Assembly (NCBI GenBank): GCA_003184365.1
Contig: NKYR01000042.1
Span: 1 to 64,000 of the forward strand
Source: Evernia prunastri
Lineage: Eukaryota; Ascomycota; Lecanoromycetes; Lecanorales; Parmeliaceae
Direction: 5' to 3'
DNA length: 64,000 nt
The notes beneath the pieces were generated by a model. That model did not search any database, was not told the DNA's origin, and was given only the letters and a program-made list of their open reading frames with translations. Shown one piece after another: positions 33,549 through 45,330 of the stretch. Position 1 is the stretch's first letter. The number at the start of each line of letters is the position of its first letter. The translations under genes and the position numbers were made by a program.

Positions 33549-36500
33549 ATGTCTGGAAACACTACTCTTCGCAAACATCTGCTACTTAGCTTCGACGTTG
33601 GGACCGCGAAAAGTAGTGTCGTCTGGGCAGAATGTCGAGGAGATGAAGAACTAACTGTAGATGTTTCTCCTATCATTTTCGATGGAGTAGCCACGGAAGT
33701 ATCGAGTCATATCGCATACGACCACAGCATACAGGACTGGATTTGGGGTTCCGTTCTTCACGCCAATATAAAGAGTCGTGACAATCCAAATGGAACGATT
33801 CAAAGGGACGACATAATAACAATGGCGAAGCTCTGTTTTGACCATTCGAAGAATAAAAAAATTCGCGAAGGCGTCGACAGACAGCTGAAACGCGTGGGGC
33901 GACTGAAGTACTCCAGTCCAGAGTGCCCCAATACAAAGATTGAGAGGTACCCGACGTACAAAGATGTCTTCAGGGAGTTTCTACATAGGCTGTACTGCTT
34001 TACGATAAGATCAATAAGAAAGTGCACACCGACAGTAGAACAGATGGACGTTAAATGCATCCTCTCATTTCCGGCATGCTGGGCATCATTTACCGGCCAC
34101 GACTTCGGAGTCATTGCGAGACAAGCAGGTCTCACAAATATCACTTATATCTCCGAGCCAGAGGCGGCCGCCGCGTATGTTATACGAAAGAACATGCAGT
34201 CAACATCGAGTGTAAGTGATCATTGATGCTGTTCTCATGGTTGCAGCGCTAATACGACCAAGCAACCCAGACATTTCGTCATCATTGATGCTGGCGGAGG
34301 CACAGTCGTGCGTGCACATGGCATACTCTCTCGTATCTCTACTCAACTAACTTTCTTGCCATAAGATCTCATCCCATATGAAGTGTCCTCTTATCACCCG
34401 ACATTGGTGATCGAAGAGATCAGTAAGGGCTCAGGTACGCTTATCTGCTACTACTGAACTCCCTTTTTGTTGACCTCTCAAGGCGACTACTTTGGCTCTG
34501 AAGTCTTGAACGAAGATTTCAAGAAAGCGCTCCGGACACCGCACTTTGATAGTAGGATTCAAAGTATCGTAGATTATTGCAAAGGCCACGATCATCCACT
34601 TCACAGCTTCGATGATGTGATAAACGTAGCAGTCGAGGAGTTTGATCGCTTCAAGATGAAGTTCACAGGAAGTGAATCTCTAGAGGCAACGATTTTTCAC
34701 GCTCGCACTGGACAAGGCAGGCTCAGTATTACAAAGTAAGTAACCTTGTCAAACCCATTCGCAAGTACAATGTTTTGGACTTCTTGGTAGAACCACCTAC
34801 CTCAGAGGTTTGAGCCGCCATCACGGTATTGGTAGTAGCATACACTGGTCTGACTGTTAGCAGTCAAGAAATAGCGCGAGTCTTTGACACGATCGTCGAA
34901 GGCATAGCCAAATGCACCGAGGACACGCTAAAAGATCTCAACACAGACGGCGAGAACGTCCTGATCAGAGTAATAGCCTTCGCACATGGTCTAAATTTGT
35001 TCTCATGGGTTGACTAACCGCCGACAGGATGCCATATTTGTTGGTGAATTGAGTCGAAACGAATACGTTTTCCAGAGACTGAAGCAGATTTTCGGAGGTC
35101 AGCAGCCGCGGATGGGGACCTATCCTATAGATTTTGTCACGCATTCGAAAGCGAGCCCGTAAGTCGACGAGATCCCGGATCAGGGAAGCGGACATACTGA
35201 CATCGAATAGCTCCAGTCTTTTGGTATCCGAAGGTGCGGTATACATGTCAATATGGAAGTCAATTTTCGGTCAGAGGAGTTTCCGGCAGACCTTGGGTAT
35301 CTCTCAGAGTGAAAAATGGAATTCTGCTATTCACAGCAAATCTCGGAAAACCATGAATACGGCCGATGGCCAATATGAGGCGCCCCACTGTTTTGTTCCT
35401 TTCTGTCGCAACGTAAGTTCCCGTACCATTCAGATTATGCGTAGTGAGACTTTGCATAGCATACTAAGATTTGTAGACCGAAAAATTCAATGGGATATAC
35501 AACAAAGTGCTACTAGCCTGGGAGGTCCCGGAAGAGGAAAGAGGCCCCATTCGCATCCGGACGGAGCTCTACGGTGGTGATGGTATCAAAGACCACCTGG
35601 ATGTCAATAACCCCAAGAACGGTAAGTATTGGGCCACCAAATTTATTCAAAAGGTTGCGCAATGCTAAAATCCTAAGGTATCAAAAAAATCGGGGTGATC
35701 TCCATTGACATACCAGCATCTGAATTGAATGAGACCTTCTGGGAGACATGGGTTACCAACCGATCTACAGGAGCTCGATCTCAATACTTCGAATTTGCGA
35801 TACGCATGACCGTGGATTATCCAATGGTCGAATTTCACGTCTATGTTCCTCGTAACGGAGCATTCGAAAACATGGGCTTGGAAACAACACCCTCGCAGGA
35901 CGAACTGGCGAAGTGCGTGATCGCAAGAGCTGACTTGGAGGCTTCAGGAGCCGTCAATGTGGCTATGAGGCCTTATAACGAGCGGCATGTACATGGGTGC
36001 TTGTCTAGAGATTCTTCTCCTATGACGTTGGTTGATCTACCAGACGGGGCAAGTCCGCGGCCCTTTGAGCCAGTTTCGTTGCCACCTCGGGTAGACGTCT
36101 CTGGAGAAGAGCAGCAGCCATCAAACCTGCGATTATTCGAGCATCCTAGATTTTCGGTTAGCGCTACACGGCCTACACACGATACCCATACGCAGCTAGA
36201 TTGGGAAGATGTGATTTCCTTGGCGGAAGAATCTGTTAGGACCAACAAGCGCGGGGGTCCTCAGGTCCGTGAAGACGTACTACCAATGAAGAAAAAAAAT
36301 TCCACCTTTGAGCCACTGAAGAATGGTTCAGTTCACCACAAAGCCGCTCCTGTGCAGGCAGCTAGTGCCGTACCTCCAGTGATTCCGATGAGCAACAGTC
36401 GTCTTAGCAGGACTTCTGATAACCAGCTAAGACTGAGAGAAGCATCTACCGCACGCGTCCACAGATCGCTAGAAGGGACTGTCGGACTTTCGAACGTGGC

Positions 36501-36780
36501 CTCGGAACCAAGCGACGAGGTCAGAGCAGAGCCCGCCCGAGCATCGTTAAGACGATCTGCAAGCAATCATGCAAACGGAACCAACTCTAAATCAGACAAA
36601 GACCCAGTCGCTACGCCAGGCCAATTCAAGAGACCTTCTCCGTGTTCGACGTGCCCGAATGGAAATTGCGAGATTCGTCGCGGGTTTTCGCGCTCTCAAT
36701 GCTTTGCTTGTCTCAATGATCCAGCAAGGCGCAGTCGGGGGTCTCAGCCGCTTGGTGTATCCAAGGAAGTCAGAAGCTAG
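33549..36780 (+). CDS. Divergent Hsp70-like (actin-fold ATPase) protein
   Basis: Nine exons: 33549-34211, 34263-34311, 34366-34434, 34483-34735, 34861-34969, 35028-35158, 35211-35412, 35477-35621, 35678-36780; 907 residues. The ATPase fold is traceable: phosphate-1 loop FDVGTAKSSVVWAE near the start, connect-1 ISEPEAAAAY, phosphate-2 IIDAGGGTVV, and the adenosine site AIFVGELSRNEYVFQRL. Canonical Hsp70 has GGxGSSP-type residues where this has GELSRNEY, and Asp after GGGT where this has Val, so nucleotide handling may be altered. The J-protein and substrate-binding hallmarks of true Hsp70 are absent. Residues after about 660 are disordered, with a Cys cluster near the end (CSTCPNGNC, later CFAC). 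Fungi carry many such Hsp70-like genes of unknown role. The splice site at 34860 could instead be 34863. Confidence 0.82.
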
Positions 36781-36919
36781 ACAGCGTTCGGATCCTAGGG
36801 GCGGAGTCGCGGAGACTTGTACAACACGTCGGGCTACTAAAAGACTGACTTGATTGGAGGTGATTTTGTTGTGTCAAGGATGCTCGGAGGCGATGGGCTT
36901 TCGACTATCTGGACTAAGA

Positions 36920-37795
36920 GCAGCGCCACTTAACCTTTCTACCCCATATCTTCCCAGTCGACGAACACGCACCGCATAGTCCCTCTCTGATCAGTCCAAA
37001 CCCGATATCTCCCATAAGGTCGTCTCCAGATCACTCTGCGCTCGAACGCTGCTCAATCATCTTAAAATGGGCCATCAGCATATTGGGCCTGGTATTCACT
37101 ACCATTAGTGGAGTCTACAGCGTGCTATCGCGCGACGAGAAGCAACAAAAAGAACAACGCGGCACAAAGCGCGATGACGAGCGCGCAATCTGACGCAAAC
37201 ACCTGGGCTGTTCTGACAGCCTGCTGGACGCAAAAAGTGAGTGGTGATCCTATGAACTACTTCGTGCACCAGGAGTGGATTGTCGCTCCTCCTTTTCAGT
37301 ATGCTGACTCCATCCTCTTCAAAGGATCTGCCGAGTTGCGACTTTATTCCAACATACCACAGAGATCAGTGCTTTTGTCACTCATATGGCACAAGCTGTA
37401 ATCTTGCCCGAGCCATCAACAATGCGTACGTCAGCGAGTACTTCGCCAACAAGTAGTGCGCCTGTTCCTAGCGAGTCCTCGGACCGTTCATCTTCTGCGG
37501 CAACGGACTTGACATCTATGCTGGTGGTGATCACTCCGAACCTTTCATCCAACCTGCAGTGCTTTTCCTTGTCCTTTTCTGCGTTTCGATCCCGGCATGT
37601 AAGGCTTACCGTATCTTGCAAAAGAGACCATCCGTCAGGCTGGACGAAGAAATGGTCATCGTGCCAGGAGCATTCAACAAGAGCAGAGAGGAGGCTTCAA
37701 ATACGGCAGACGTGGAAGAGAGTCCGGACGAGCCAGTCAAGCAATGGCCTGGAAAATGGCGTGTTTTTCTGCTATCTGTGCTTCAATGTGGCTAA
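36920..37795 (+). pseudogene. Probable broken gene for a two-helix membrane protein
   Basis: Coding-like pieces lie in different frames. 36925-37190 holds a membrane helix (ILKWAISILGLVFTTISGVY) and stops at TGA. An overlapping frame continues with AAQSAMTSAQSDANTWAVLT and CWTQK, ending at a strong donor GTGAGT (37237) with acceptor TTTTCAG 63 nt later. A third frame gives PSCDFIPTYHRDQCFCHSYG and LARAINNAYVSEY, stopped by two TAGs. The same frame then gives FIFCGNGLDIYAGG, a second helix (AVLFLVLFCVSIPACKAY) and an acidic tail to a stop at 37792-37794. No single splicing scheme I tried restores one frame, so I call it decayed. A real gene with missed introns remains possible. Family not recognised. 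Confidence 0.4.
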
Positions 37796-38582
37796 TAGTG
37801 TTGGGAAAGCTGACCGGAAATTCAGCACTCGACTGTTGTATATAGTGCCAGGGAAATGCTGGAGTTGGAGGACCTGAAAGATACCCAGTAACGCGGTTTT
37901 GAATTATACGGTTGTCCTCGTTCGCAGCTGAAGCCGCCTGCGATCTTGACGTCAGCAATTGGTAGTCCAGCGTATATAATAGAACATGGCAGGTCCACGC
38001 TAAGTGTTTACTACTCTATGCGTCTCTGCGTTTCATCATGTTCTAGTCCTTGGCTGAAGTGCAAGGCTAACTATCCGCAGCTGACAATGGTCCAAGCTGC
38101 GACTGTTGCGCCGTACCAAAGAATCTTTTGGGCAGGGATACTATCAGATGGGTACACAAAGTCAAGTATCGTTCTACTTACATGGTTTGTGACGCAGTGC
38201 ACGCATGTTCCGTCTTCCCATATGTAAATGTCATGACCTCTTTTACTTGTTGAGACACTTGAAAATTTGTTCTGTGGGCAGGTGTGTTAACCACTCAAAC
38301 ATTTCGTGAAACCCATGCCAAGACCATAGATTATTGGCTATTGGCCCTCGTGCAAGGTAACTTTAACACGTTCAACGCATCAGGGTATTATTAGGACAAA
38401 GACATGAGTCATAACACATATGAAAACAGTCTTGTGTTAACACAAAACATGAAAGAACAAAGTATGGCGACTCCACAATTTCCCTCGCAGAACACTCGTT
38501 CCCAAAACCCAACAACAACAATTATCACTCTCACAACTACCACCACTGTTACCATTACCGCATTTTTACTTACCATACCAAC

Positions 38583-39092
38583 ATGCCTTTATCACTTTTA
38601 CTTCGAAAGGACGACGACGAAACCCAAGGCAAGCATGAATCAGATATCCAGTACCTTGCCCGAATGGTCAAAAAACACAAACATCAAAACAACTTCTCAG
38701 CACTCACATTTCGCTTCGTCTACAAACTGCAAGCCGATTTAGCTACAGCCGAACTGGCCTGCGCGATTGCAGCTCACGAATACCCCGGAACCTCGCTTAC
38801 GCTTACAAACCACTTCAGCGAGCTAGAATTATCTGCAGCCTCCGTGTACATGGCCTTGAGCGTCCGCCGTCAGGGGAAGTCTCTCAGAGATGTTGAAGAA
38901 TTGACGAAGGTCAAATCCGAGAAAATCCGTGACGTTTACACGGAGTTCTATTTCGGACAACTAGGACTCAAGCCTGCGGACTGGTATGGTATTTTCCGCT
39001 TCGCCTTCGCGTCTGATCTCCCGGCGGCCGAAGCGCGGCGTACCTTGACTCCTCGATTTCCCGAGCCCAAAATCCGGACCGTTCCAGCGTAG
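38583..39092 (+). CDS. TFIIB cyclin-fold-like small protein
   Basis: Intronless ORF of 169 residues from an ATG at 38583. The core (ELSAASVYMALSVRRQGKSL, RDVEELTKVKSEKIRDVYTE) closely follows the pattern of a TFIIB cyclin repeat, where AAxxYxAxRxxGxxRT is followed by an ELxxVxxxSxxxIxxxYxxL helix. Only one cyclin-like repeat is present and there is no N-terminal zinc ribbon, so it cannot replace TFIIB itself. The first residues (MPLSLLLRKDDDETQ) and the C-terminus (RFPEPKIRTVPA) are short. A role in transcription initiation is inference from fold similarity. The upstream overlapping ORF 38404-38742 is Thr-rich and in another frame; I take it as a shadow. Confidence 0.6.
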   Translation: MPLSLLLRKDDDETQGKHESDIQYLARMVKKHKHQNNFSALTFRFVYKLQADLATAELACAIAAHEYPGTSLTLTNHFSELELSAASVYMALSVRRQGKSLRDVEELTKVKSEKIRDVYTEFYFGQLGLKPADWYGIFRFAFASDLPAAEARRTLTPRFPEPKIRTVPA

Positions 39093-39551
39093 GCTCTTGG
39101 ACAATTCCAAGCATATGGGAGTGCGGAGAGGACATTACGATGGAAGTTGGGGATGGTGGACGTAGGTATCTAGTGCTGAGATCTAGCATTAATAAAAACA
39201 TCTATTGACACTGAATTAATCATCGATTCAAACCAGTAGCCTTTGATATTTCATTCCGGTATCTTCTGATGTTGCAGTCTTATCCGCAAGTGCTGCAGAC
39301 TACCGCAAGTGTTTTAGGAAATCGTCAGTAGTCTGTGCAAATCACCACCAATCGAGAGCCAAACACTGAGGCACAAACCAATCGCACGCACAGGATACGC
39401 AATCGATTATGAACAGGTAGGCTCAGATACTCGTTGACATCCGCAGCGCAAGATTAAGCTGAAACCCTTCTTTTGCGGCTAGCGAATGACAAGATCCAAG
39501 CATCCTTCTACAGATGCTTCGCTCGGACCCGAGCTGCGTTGCAATGACTTT
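39093..39551. other. Intergenic, nothing seen
   Basis: Convergent intergenic region between the TFIIB-like gene and the F-box gene. No feature is recognised. Confidence 0.4.
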
Positions 39552-40226
39552 TCACTGCCCTTGCATGTAGTATCCAAATCGTCTTTGCCACAGTAGCCTA
39601 TTACAGTTAGCAATCAACTTGATAGTCTACAGTAGAGCCACTCACTCAGAAGCATTTCCGGGTTTCGACTCTTTCACCCGACAGTTGTCACATTTACGTT
39701 CAAATGCACGGCTTGCGCCCAGCGGCCTTACTCTTGCCCCAACCCCTAACCAGAGGCCAGTGGACTGTAACTTCTCATACGGGTAGTTGTCAAACTGTGA
39801 ACCTTCCAAGACGTCGAGACAAGAGCCGTAGCATGGGGAGTGATCCCGAGCGAAGAGGAACGGATACTTGTGCTCGGCGACCAACATACGCTTTCGCTTG
39901 ATTTTACTGTCGAGGCCGATGCAATCTTTGGCGGATATGATATGACGGAACGTGGAATGTGTACGACGGAGTAGCATCAGGGATGGCTGGGAGTCATCAT
40001 CGAGATAGCTGAAGATTTGTAGTTTGAGCTCAGTAGGGAGGGCGAGCAGCGGTGGAAGGACCGTGTCTGAGGGTTGCACGGTGGTCATTTTGTGGTAGTC
40101 AAATGATAGTGTCTCCGTAGATTGCAGTGAACCAAATCCTGGCAGTTGGAGAAGATCCGAATGATTAGTCATCCCCGCCACGACCCAACATCTCACCACA
40201 CAAGATGTACCAATCTCTTTGTGCAT
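39552..40226 (-). CDS. Short F-box protein
   Basis: The F-box motif LLALPTELKLQIFSYLDDDS, followed by LMLLRRTHSTFRHII, is clear. This family of small fungal F-box-like proteins continues with a Cys-containing body (CYGSCLDVLEGSQFDNYPYE, RPLGASRAFERKCDNCRVKE), as here. F-box proteins dock targets to SCF ubiquitin ligases. Exon 1 is 39646-40226; a donor GTGAGT at its end, branch CTAAC and acceptor AATAG give a 48-bp intron and a last exon 39552-39597 (ending RRFGYYMQGQ), 208 residues. If the intron is not used the protein stops at 39642, 13 residues or so earlier. The start could also be the in-frame ATGs at 40172 or 40088; the last gives a protein that begins just before the F-box. Confidence 0.7.
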
Positions 40227-40821
40227 CTAGGCTCCTTTGGAGACCCTGACACAAAGCTGGAAGCACTTGCCCCATGGCTTTTGTGTCAAGAGTCTTGCTG
40301 TTTGAAGAGACCGGCACGGAGAGAGAAGAAGCAAGCGTCTAGACTTTACCTTCAGCCTAGAAGAACCTTCCAGCGAGATGCCAGAATATGCAAACGAAAC
40401 TAATTCCTTCTATTATTCATTTGTGTTTTCAGCTTTGGCTTTGTCTGCTGGAAAGTATAACATACTTGGTGTACAGCTTTTAGAACCAGCGACACTTAAT
40501 ATACGCTCTTCCCTTTACACTCGATGTCTACTTCACACAATACATATATATATAATACTTATGATATATCCACCAAGGCCGCATTACAAATTGTGTGCCC
40601 TGGCAAACTTTCAACATTCCGCTGTTCCGACCACAATGATACGGTAGGTCAAGATCCGGTGTTGCGTACAATGATGATCTAGCACAGCTGACGAGACACG
40701 ACACTAATTCTTTAACATTTCAGCGCCGTGGTTCCTATGATGTATAAAGCCATCACTAAAACAATTCTGTACTTTCCACTAGTCTCACCAAGATCGAAAC
40801 AAGTTCAAGTCAGCCATTACA
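40227..40821. other. Intergenic, nothing seen
   Basis: Region between the divergent F-box gene and the broken gene at 40822. A TATATATATAATA stretch lies near 40546-40560. No gene is supported. Confidence 0.4.
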
Positions 40822-41806
40822 ATGCGGAAACAAGGGCCTGGTACTAAACTGGTGTTGAAGGGTTTAAAGCGTGCATTACCCGATATCGCGGAGCGACATG
40901 AGAGAGATTTGGAGGAACGGGACTCGAGGAGATGACAGTCAAAAGTGCGGGAGTCAAGGGAGCAGGAATTGGAGGAGCAGAAGCTGAGGCAGCACAAGCC
41001 CGCCTCTTATGAGCATGAAGGTGAGTTTCTCTGCGGACCCCTTCTATACCCACTTCACACGTTTTGTAATACATCTCTTATATCCTGCCCAGAAGTGAAT
41101 AAATCACTTCAACAGCACCAGATTTAATTGTCGAGATTGAAGCCTAAAGATCTTGTGGCTAGGCTTCTACTGACTTTGTATGCTGCCAGGAAATCGACGA
41201 GGATCTTCAACTCAATCGAACTTGGATAACCGGGAACTTCGAAGTCGAACTGGAGACAGAACTCCGTCAAGAAAAGATCAGCAGATTTCTTCGAAATCCG
41301 ACAAGCAAGGAAATGTCCCACAGAGTGAAAACCACACTCGACTAAAGACATACCAGCAAGCCTCTTCAAATAGGATTGGGAACAGCACTCCGCGAAGATC
41401 TAGTCACCCAGTCCCTTCCAACACGGATAATTCGGGACATCGCCGTCAAGTCGAAGATAATCTTCGACGGCGAACAAACCAGGGGGCACCTACATTTCAT
41501 CCAATTTCCAAAAAGCCGGGAGTCTTCGAGTCGTCTCCAATCAGCGATAGGACCCACCGCACTCATCAGACGACTTCAGTGCGCTCGAACACAAATCCTC
41601 GAGTGTATCGTCCTCCGTCTGGAGAGAGCACCCGGGCAGTCGTAGATTACCGAGGGGGTTCAGACGTCCGACAGCAAGGATCTGAGTCTGAATCAAAGTC
41701 CGAATATTTCACAGCATCAGAAGGAAGTGTGACAGGGGATGCAGATGACGCTACTCCTATGCTCTCGAGACCCAAGGTTGAGGACTGGGAGATGTACGCA
41801 AGGTAG
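40822..41806 (+). pseudogene. Disordered-protein gene with premature TGA
   Basis: Exon 1 is 40822-41020 (MRKQGPGTKLVLKGLKRALP, then a charged helix LEEQKLRQHK). A GTGAGT donor at 41021 and CCAG acceptor at 41189 join it in frame to 41190-41806, a low-complexity Ser/Arg/Gln-rich stretch ending PMLSRPKVEDWEMYAR. TGA at 40933-40935 interrupts exon 1 in a run of Arg codons (DSRR-stop-QSKV) and would be explained by one CGA-to-TGA change. That the frame continues cleanly beyond it to a good donor argues for a recent nonsense mutation. Alternatives are a start codon downstream of the TGA or an unrelated pair of ORFs. Function unknown. Confidence 0.45.
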
Positions 41807-43013
41807 GGATAGGAATGTAGAATCGAATGATGAGGGGGAAACAGAGAACGAGTAATTAGCTTTCCTTTTCATAGCTGACATATATGGAGACTGAATAGAC
41901 AGATCTCGTTCTAACCATTAAGGTTTGCCCGTCCTCGACGTGAGAACAGACATGCACCCATATGGTGGCGTAAGCAAGCGCACCTCGGCTGAGAAGACGG
42001 GCCCCCATTCGTAGGTTTCTTCAGCTCCTGTGCCTCGTGACGCGCGTATTTTGCCGCTGGAACCAGTGATTTTTACCCTCTTGAGTGACGCAATGTAACT
42101 TAATCGAGATTATGTAGGTTTAGGCAGGGACATACTCTATCTCGCATCCCCTTAGCGTCTTAGTACAATTATATATGTGAAAGAATACTGCGGGTCTAAT
42201 GACTCATGCTCTCCGTGGAGCTGTATGAGTCAGCCAATAGCAGGACTTGAAATTGAAAGAGCTGACTTGAGAGACATTGAGGCGCTGAGGTGCTCGAGTC
42301 AGGGTCTCGGAGAAGGAGGCTCAGAGCATCCAAGCCGCAATTCATGTACTACTGTGTATACTTCTGTACGATGTACCTATAACGCTAGAAGTTGTACGAT
42401 ACTGCAACGGAAGTGTATTTTCATTCTACATACTCACGGACATAGTCTAGGTGGAGCGTGTGTTTATATTCAGGCCGTTATCTAGCTCGAAGAAGCAAGC
42501 AACGAAACTTTCTAGCTATTCAGACTCTTTATCTCAACAGTCTTTGGACTTGCAAACCGAGGATGTAGACATCACCAACGCCATAGATACCCAAAGAGTC
42601 CCCACTACTGTAGAGGGAGCCGACTTCGCTGTTGAATGATGTGTCCATCAACACCCGGCTCCCGTGGTTGTAGACATGGACGCTACAGGCGCTACCCATG
42701 GTGTTTCACAGCTCCTGTGTGGGTAGCATGCTGCACTGCTTGCCTCGATACTTTGCTGTTTGCTCTTTCAAATCAAAGGGGGCTGTTCTCAGGCAATTCG
42801 GAACGGCCGTTGCCATGAGACAAATTGGCCTGACAATCTCTGGCACCGAGACAGTAGAAGTTAAAGAACTGATCGGAAAATCTTTGACAGTCAGACCAAC
42901 GGATCGTAAAAAATAGATGAGATGCTTGACTTTCTGTGTCCTTGTCTCGTTGGCCCACAACTTGAATGGACAACGACTTATCCAAGTCGGACAAGGTTAG
43001 AATGACTGATTAG
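41807..43013. other. Intergenic, no supported gene
   Basis: 1.2 kb. Several short plus-strand ORFs (42177-42485, 42451-42639, 42698-42916) lie in different frames without a family signal. Confidence 0.4.
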
Positions 43014-45330
43014 TTAGTTCAACCCAAGCCCCTTGTCGATCCGGTCCAATACCTGGATTCTGAAAGTTTGCAGAAGCCTGGGCTGTGTACGGTAATCGTC
43101 CCATAAGTCTTCAAAGCCATCTTCGAGGCAAAGAACTGCAGCATCTCGATAATCCGCCCCCATGGTGTGTCCGAGCGATTGCTTAGCGATTTTGACTAAT
43201 AATTTCTGTATCTGTTCTGGCTTTGATTTCTTCAGCTCGTTTACGATTTCCTGGAGGTAACGATGCTCTAATACAGTCTGCCAAAGCCCGATCTCTAGGA
43301 GCAAAACCCCGTATGCGTATATATCATGCAACGCATCGTGTCTCTGCAAAGGGATTCCTTGGCGAGTGGGATGCCGATACACTCTCCTTCGAATATCTTC
43401 AACCTCAAGACCATCTGAAATATCGATTTCCCGCCGCGAGTATTGAAAGCATCCAAGAAAAGGTTTCGAGAAATCCCATATATGGTTCTCAGGATTCTGG
43501 AAGATGAGAACATTGCGACTACAGATCTCCTCATGAACCCACCCTACAGAATGCCACTTTTGGATGGCGCGTCCAATGTCATGGGCAATCCGAAACCGTT
43601 GTCCGAGGGTCGGTCTGAACTTTCTATAAGCAACGCCCAGTAGCTCGAAGAGAGGGGCATATGGGAGTGATAGACCAGCAGGAACCTCAAAAACCAGTCC
43701 ATAGTGGCGCTCATAGCTGTCATGGAACCAATGTAGACACTTTAAGGAACAGAACTCCGTAGGCTTGTCGGAATTCAAAATTTGTGCAAGTTTTTGGATC
43801 TTCCGTCCGTCGCGGAGCTTTCTAACCTGGTCGAAGGACTCCTTATATGGCTTGTACTCAACAAGAACATCTGTCTGCTCCATTCTCCCTATCATATTCT
43901 TTTCGCCTCCGACAGTCGACCCTCGTTCTCCACCAACAGATTGTATCTCCATCGCACTGACTTCAAGCGAGTTGGAAGCTGGTCCGGAGCCCTTGATGAG
44001 TCGCACAAGCCTAAGCGGGCCGTTGAGCCCTAGTACTTTGCCTGAATTGCTGCAGGCCATATCCTCGAAAGCATCATCAGGCAAAATCACCAGCTCCGCC
44101 TCAAGTTTTCGGACGACGGAGCTATTTCGAAGCTCTAATTCTCGGACGAAGTGCAGAATCTGATTCTTTAGCTGCGACACCTTCGAGGGAGAGTCCAGTC
44201 CAGACATTGGGATCCAGGTCTGACTAATTTCGGCAAACAGGCTGTCAACTTCTTGCCAAACATCCAGAATCTCTTGCCTTCCAGCTTTGTCTAGTGACTG
44301 CATCAACGGCGATTTGGTGTTTGACGAATCATGTCCTAGCGTAATTTGCTGTAATTGTTCAGTTTGAAGCAGCACCTCGTCAATGGCAATTTCCTGAACA
44401 AGCGATGGTGCTTCTACTTTTAACCACTGTACCAGATCATGTATAGATTTGTCCTGATTGCCTGGACTTACAGAGACGGCCACTCTTAATCTAAGCTGTG
44501 AAATGGCCTCTGAAAAATTTGACGTAACTGGCTGTGTGTCGAGGAAAGGCTTCCAGCGGATAGAACGTCCTTGATGGCCAAGACTCATATCGTCGTGGAT
44601 AGGTGTCTGCCTTAAATTTGCTCTCTTGTGTGCTAGACGATGAGCAAGCTGCGAAGTGACGATTTGATTCATGCTGCCAAGCATCTCATTCATCTCCCTC
44701 AGCAAAGCCGTAGTGAAGGAAGCAGGACCCGGAGAGGGCGTCTGAAGTCTCATTGCGCATGCTGCAAGTAGCTCACACTTCCCAGGATCTTCCCTGACGC
44801 GGCCTCTTGCGGCCTGTGCACTGTAACAGCAATCCAGCAGAAGGAAAACATCTGCCTTGCATTTGTGGAGGTGAGGCTGGATCTCGTACCAGTCCACAGT
44901 AGGACCTTCACTCATCCGTCTTTCCACATGTGAGTTAATGTCATCTAGCCTTGAATAGGATTTCGGTCCCTTACGCTGCCCAGACAGCCTCCGCTTCTCT
45001 GTCCATCCCTCTGTCGTTGTCTGCGTCTCCATGGCCGCCGTAGTGGATCACAACCAAACAACCAGGTTTCCCTTGATTCTTGATGAGGTTAATAATTGTC
45101 GACAATAACTCTATGTGGCTGTTCTCTGAGGGTATAGGGTACACTGCTGTATCGAAACCCATAGAGCCAAAAAATTGGACAACCTTATCGGACTCGTCTT
45201 TGTATCCGGTATTGTCTGCGTCTTGCCAGTAAAGAGAGAGCAGAGACCCACCAATATAATCATTGCCATTCTCATAATGACGGTTCAACTCATCTGCAAG
45301 CTTTGTCTCCCACATATGAGGATCCATCAT
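43014..45330 (-). CDS. Caspase-like peptidase fused to a pseudokinase
   Basis: Two exons, 44975-45330 and 43014-44910, joined by a 64-bp intron; 750 residues. The N-terminal 200 residues are a clan CD (caspase/metacaspase-like) domain: LVVIHYGGHGDAD supplies the catalytic His (about 100) and DVFLLLDCCYSAQAA the catalytic Cys (about 147). A helical middle follows (about 220-400). The C-terminal 280 residues have a protein-kinase fold in the style of fungal HeLo-associated kinases (VLVEYKPYKE, HSVGWVHEEICSRNVLIFQN, DIYAYGVLLLEIGLW), but the catalytic HRD Asp is Glu in HEE and the DFG is replaced by WDFSKPFLG, so it is probably a pseudokinase. Caspase-like modules in fungal multi-domain proteins are tied to regulated cell death and nonself recognition; this protein's own role is inferred. 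The start is the ATG at 45330; an upstream GTG frame exists. An alternative acceptor 10 nt upstream is possible. Confidence 0.82.

Noticed and set aside
42451..42916. Pair of plus ORFs upstream of the caspase-like gene
   Set aside because: Different frames without plausible introns; no family signal.
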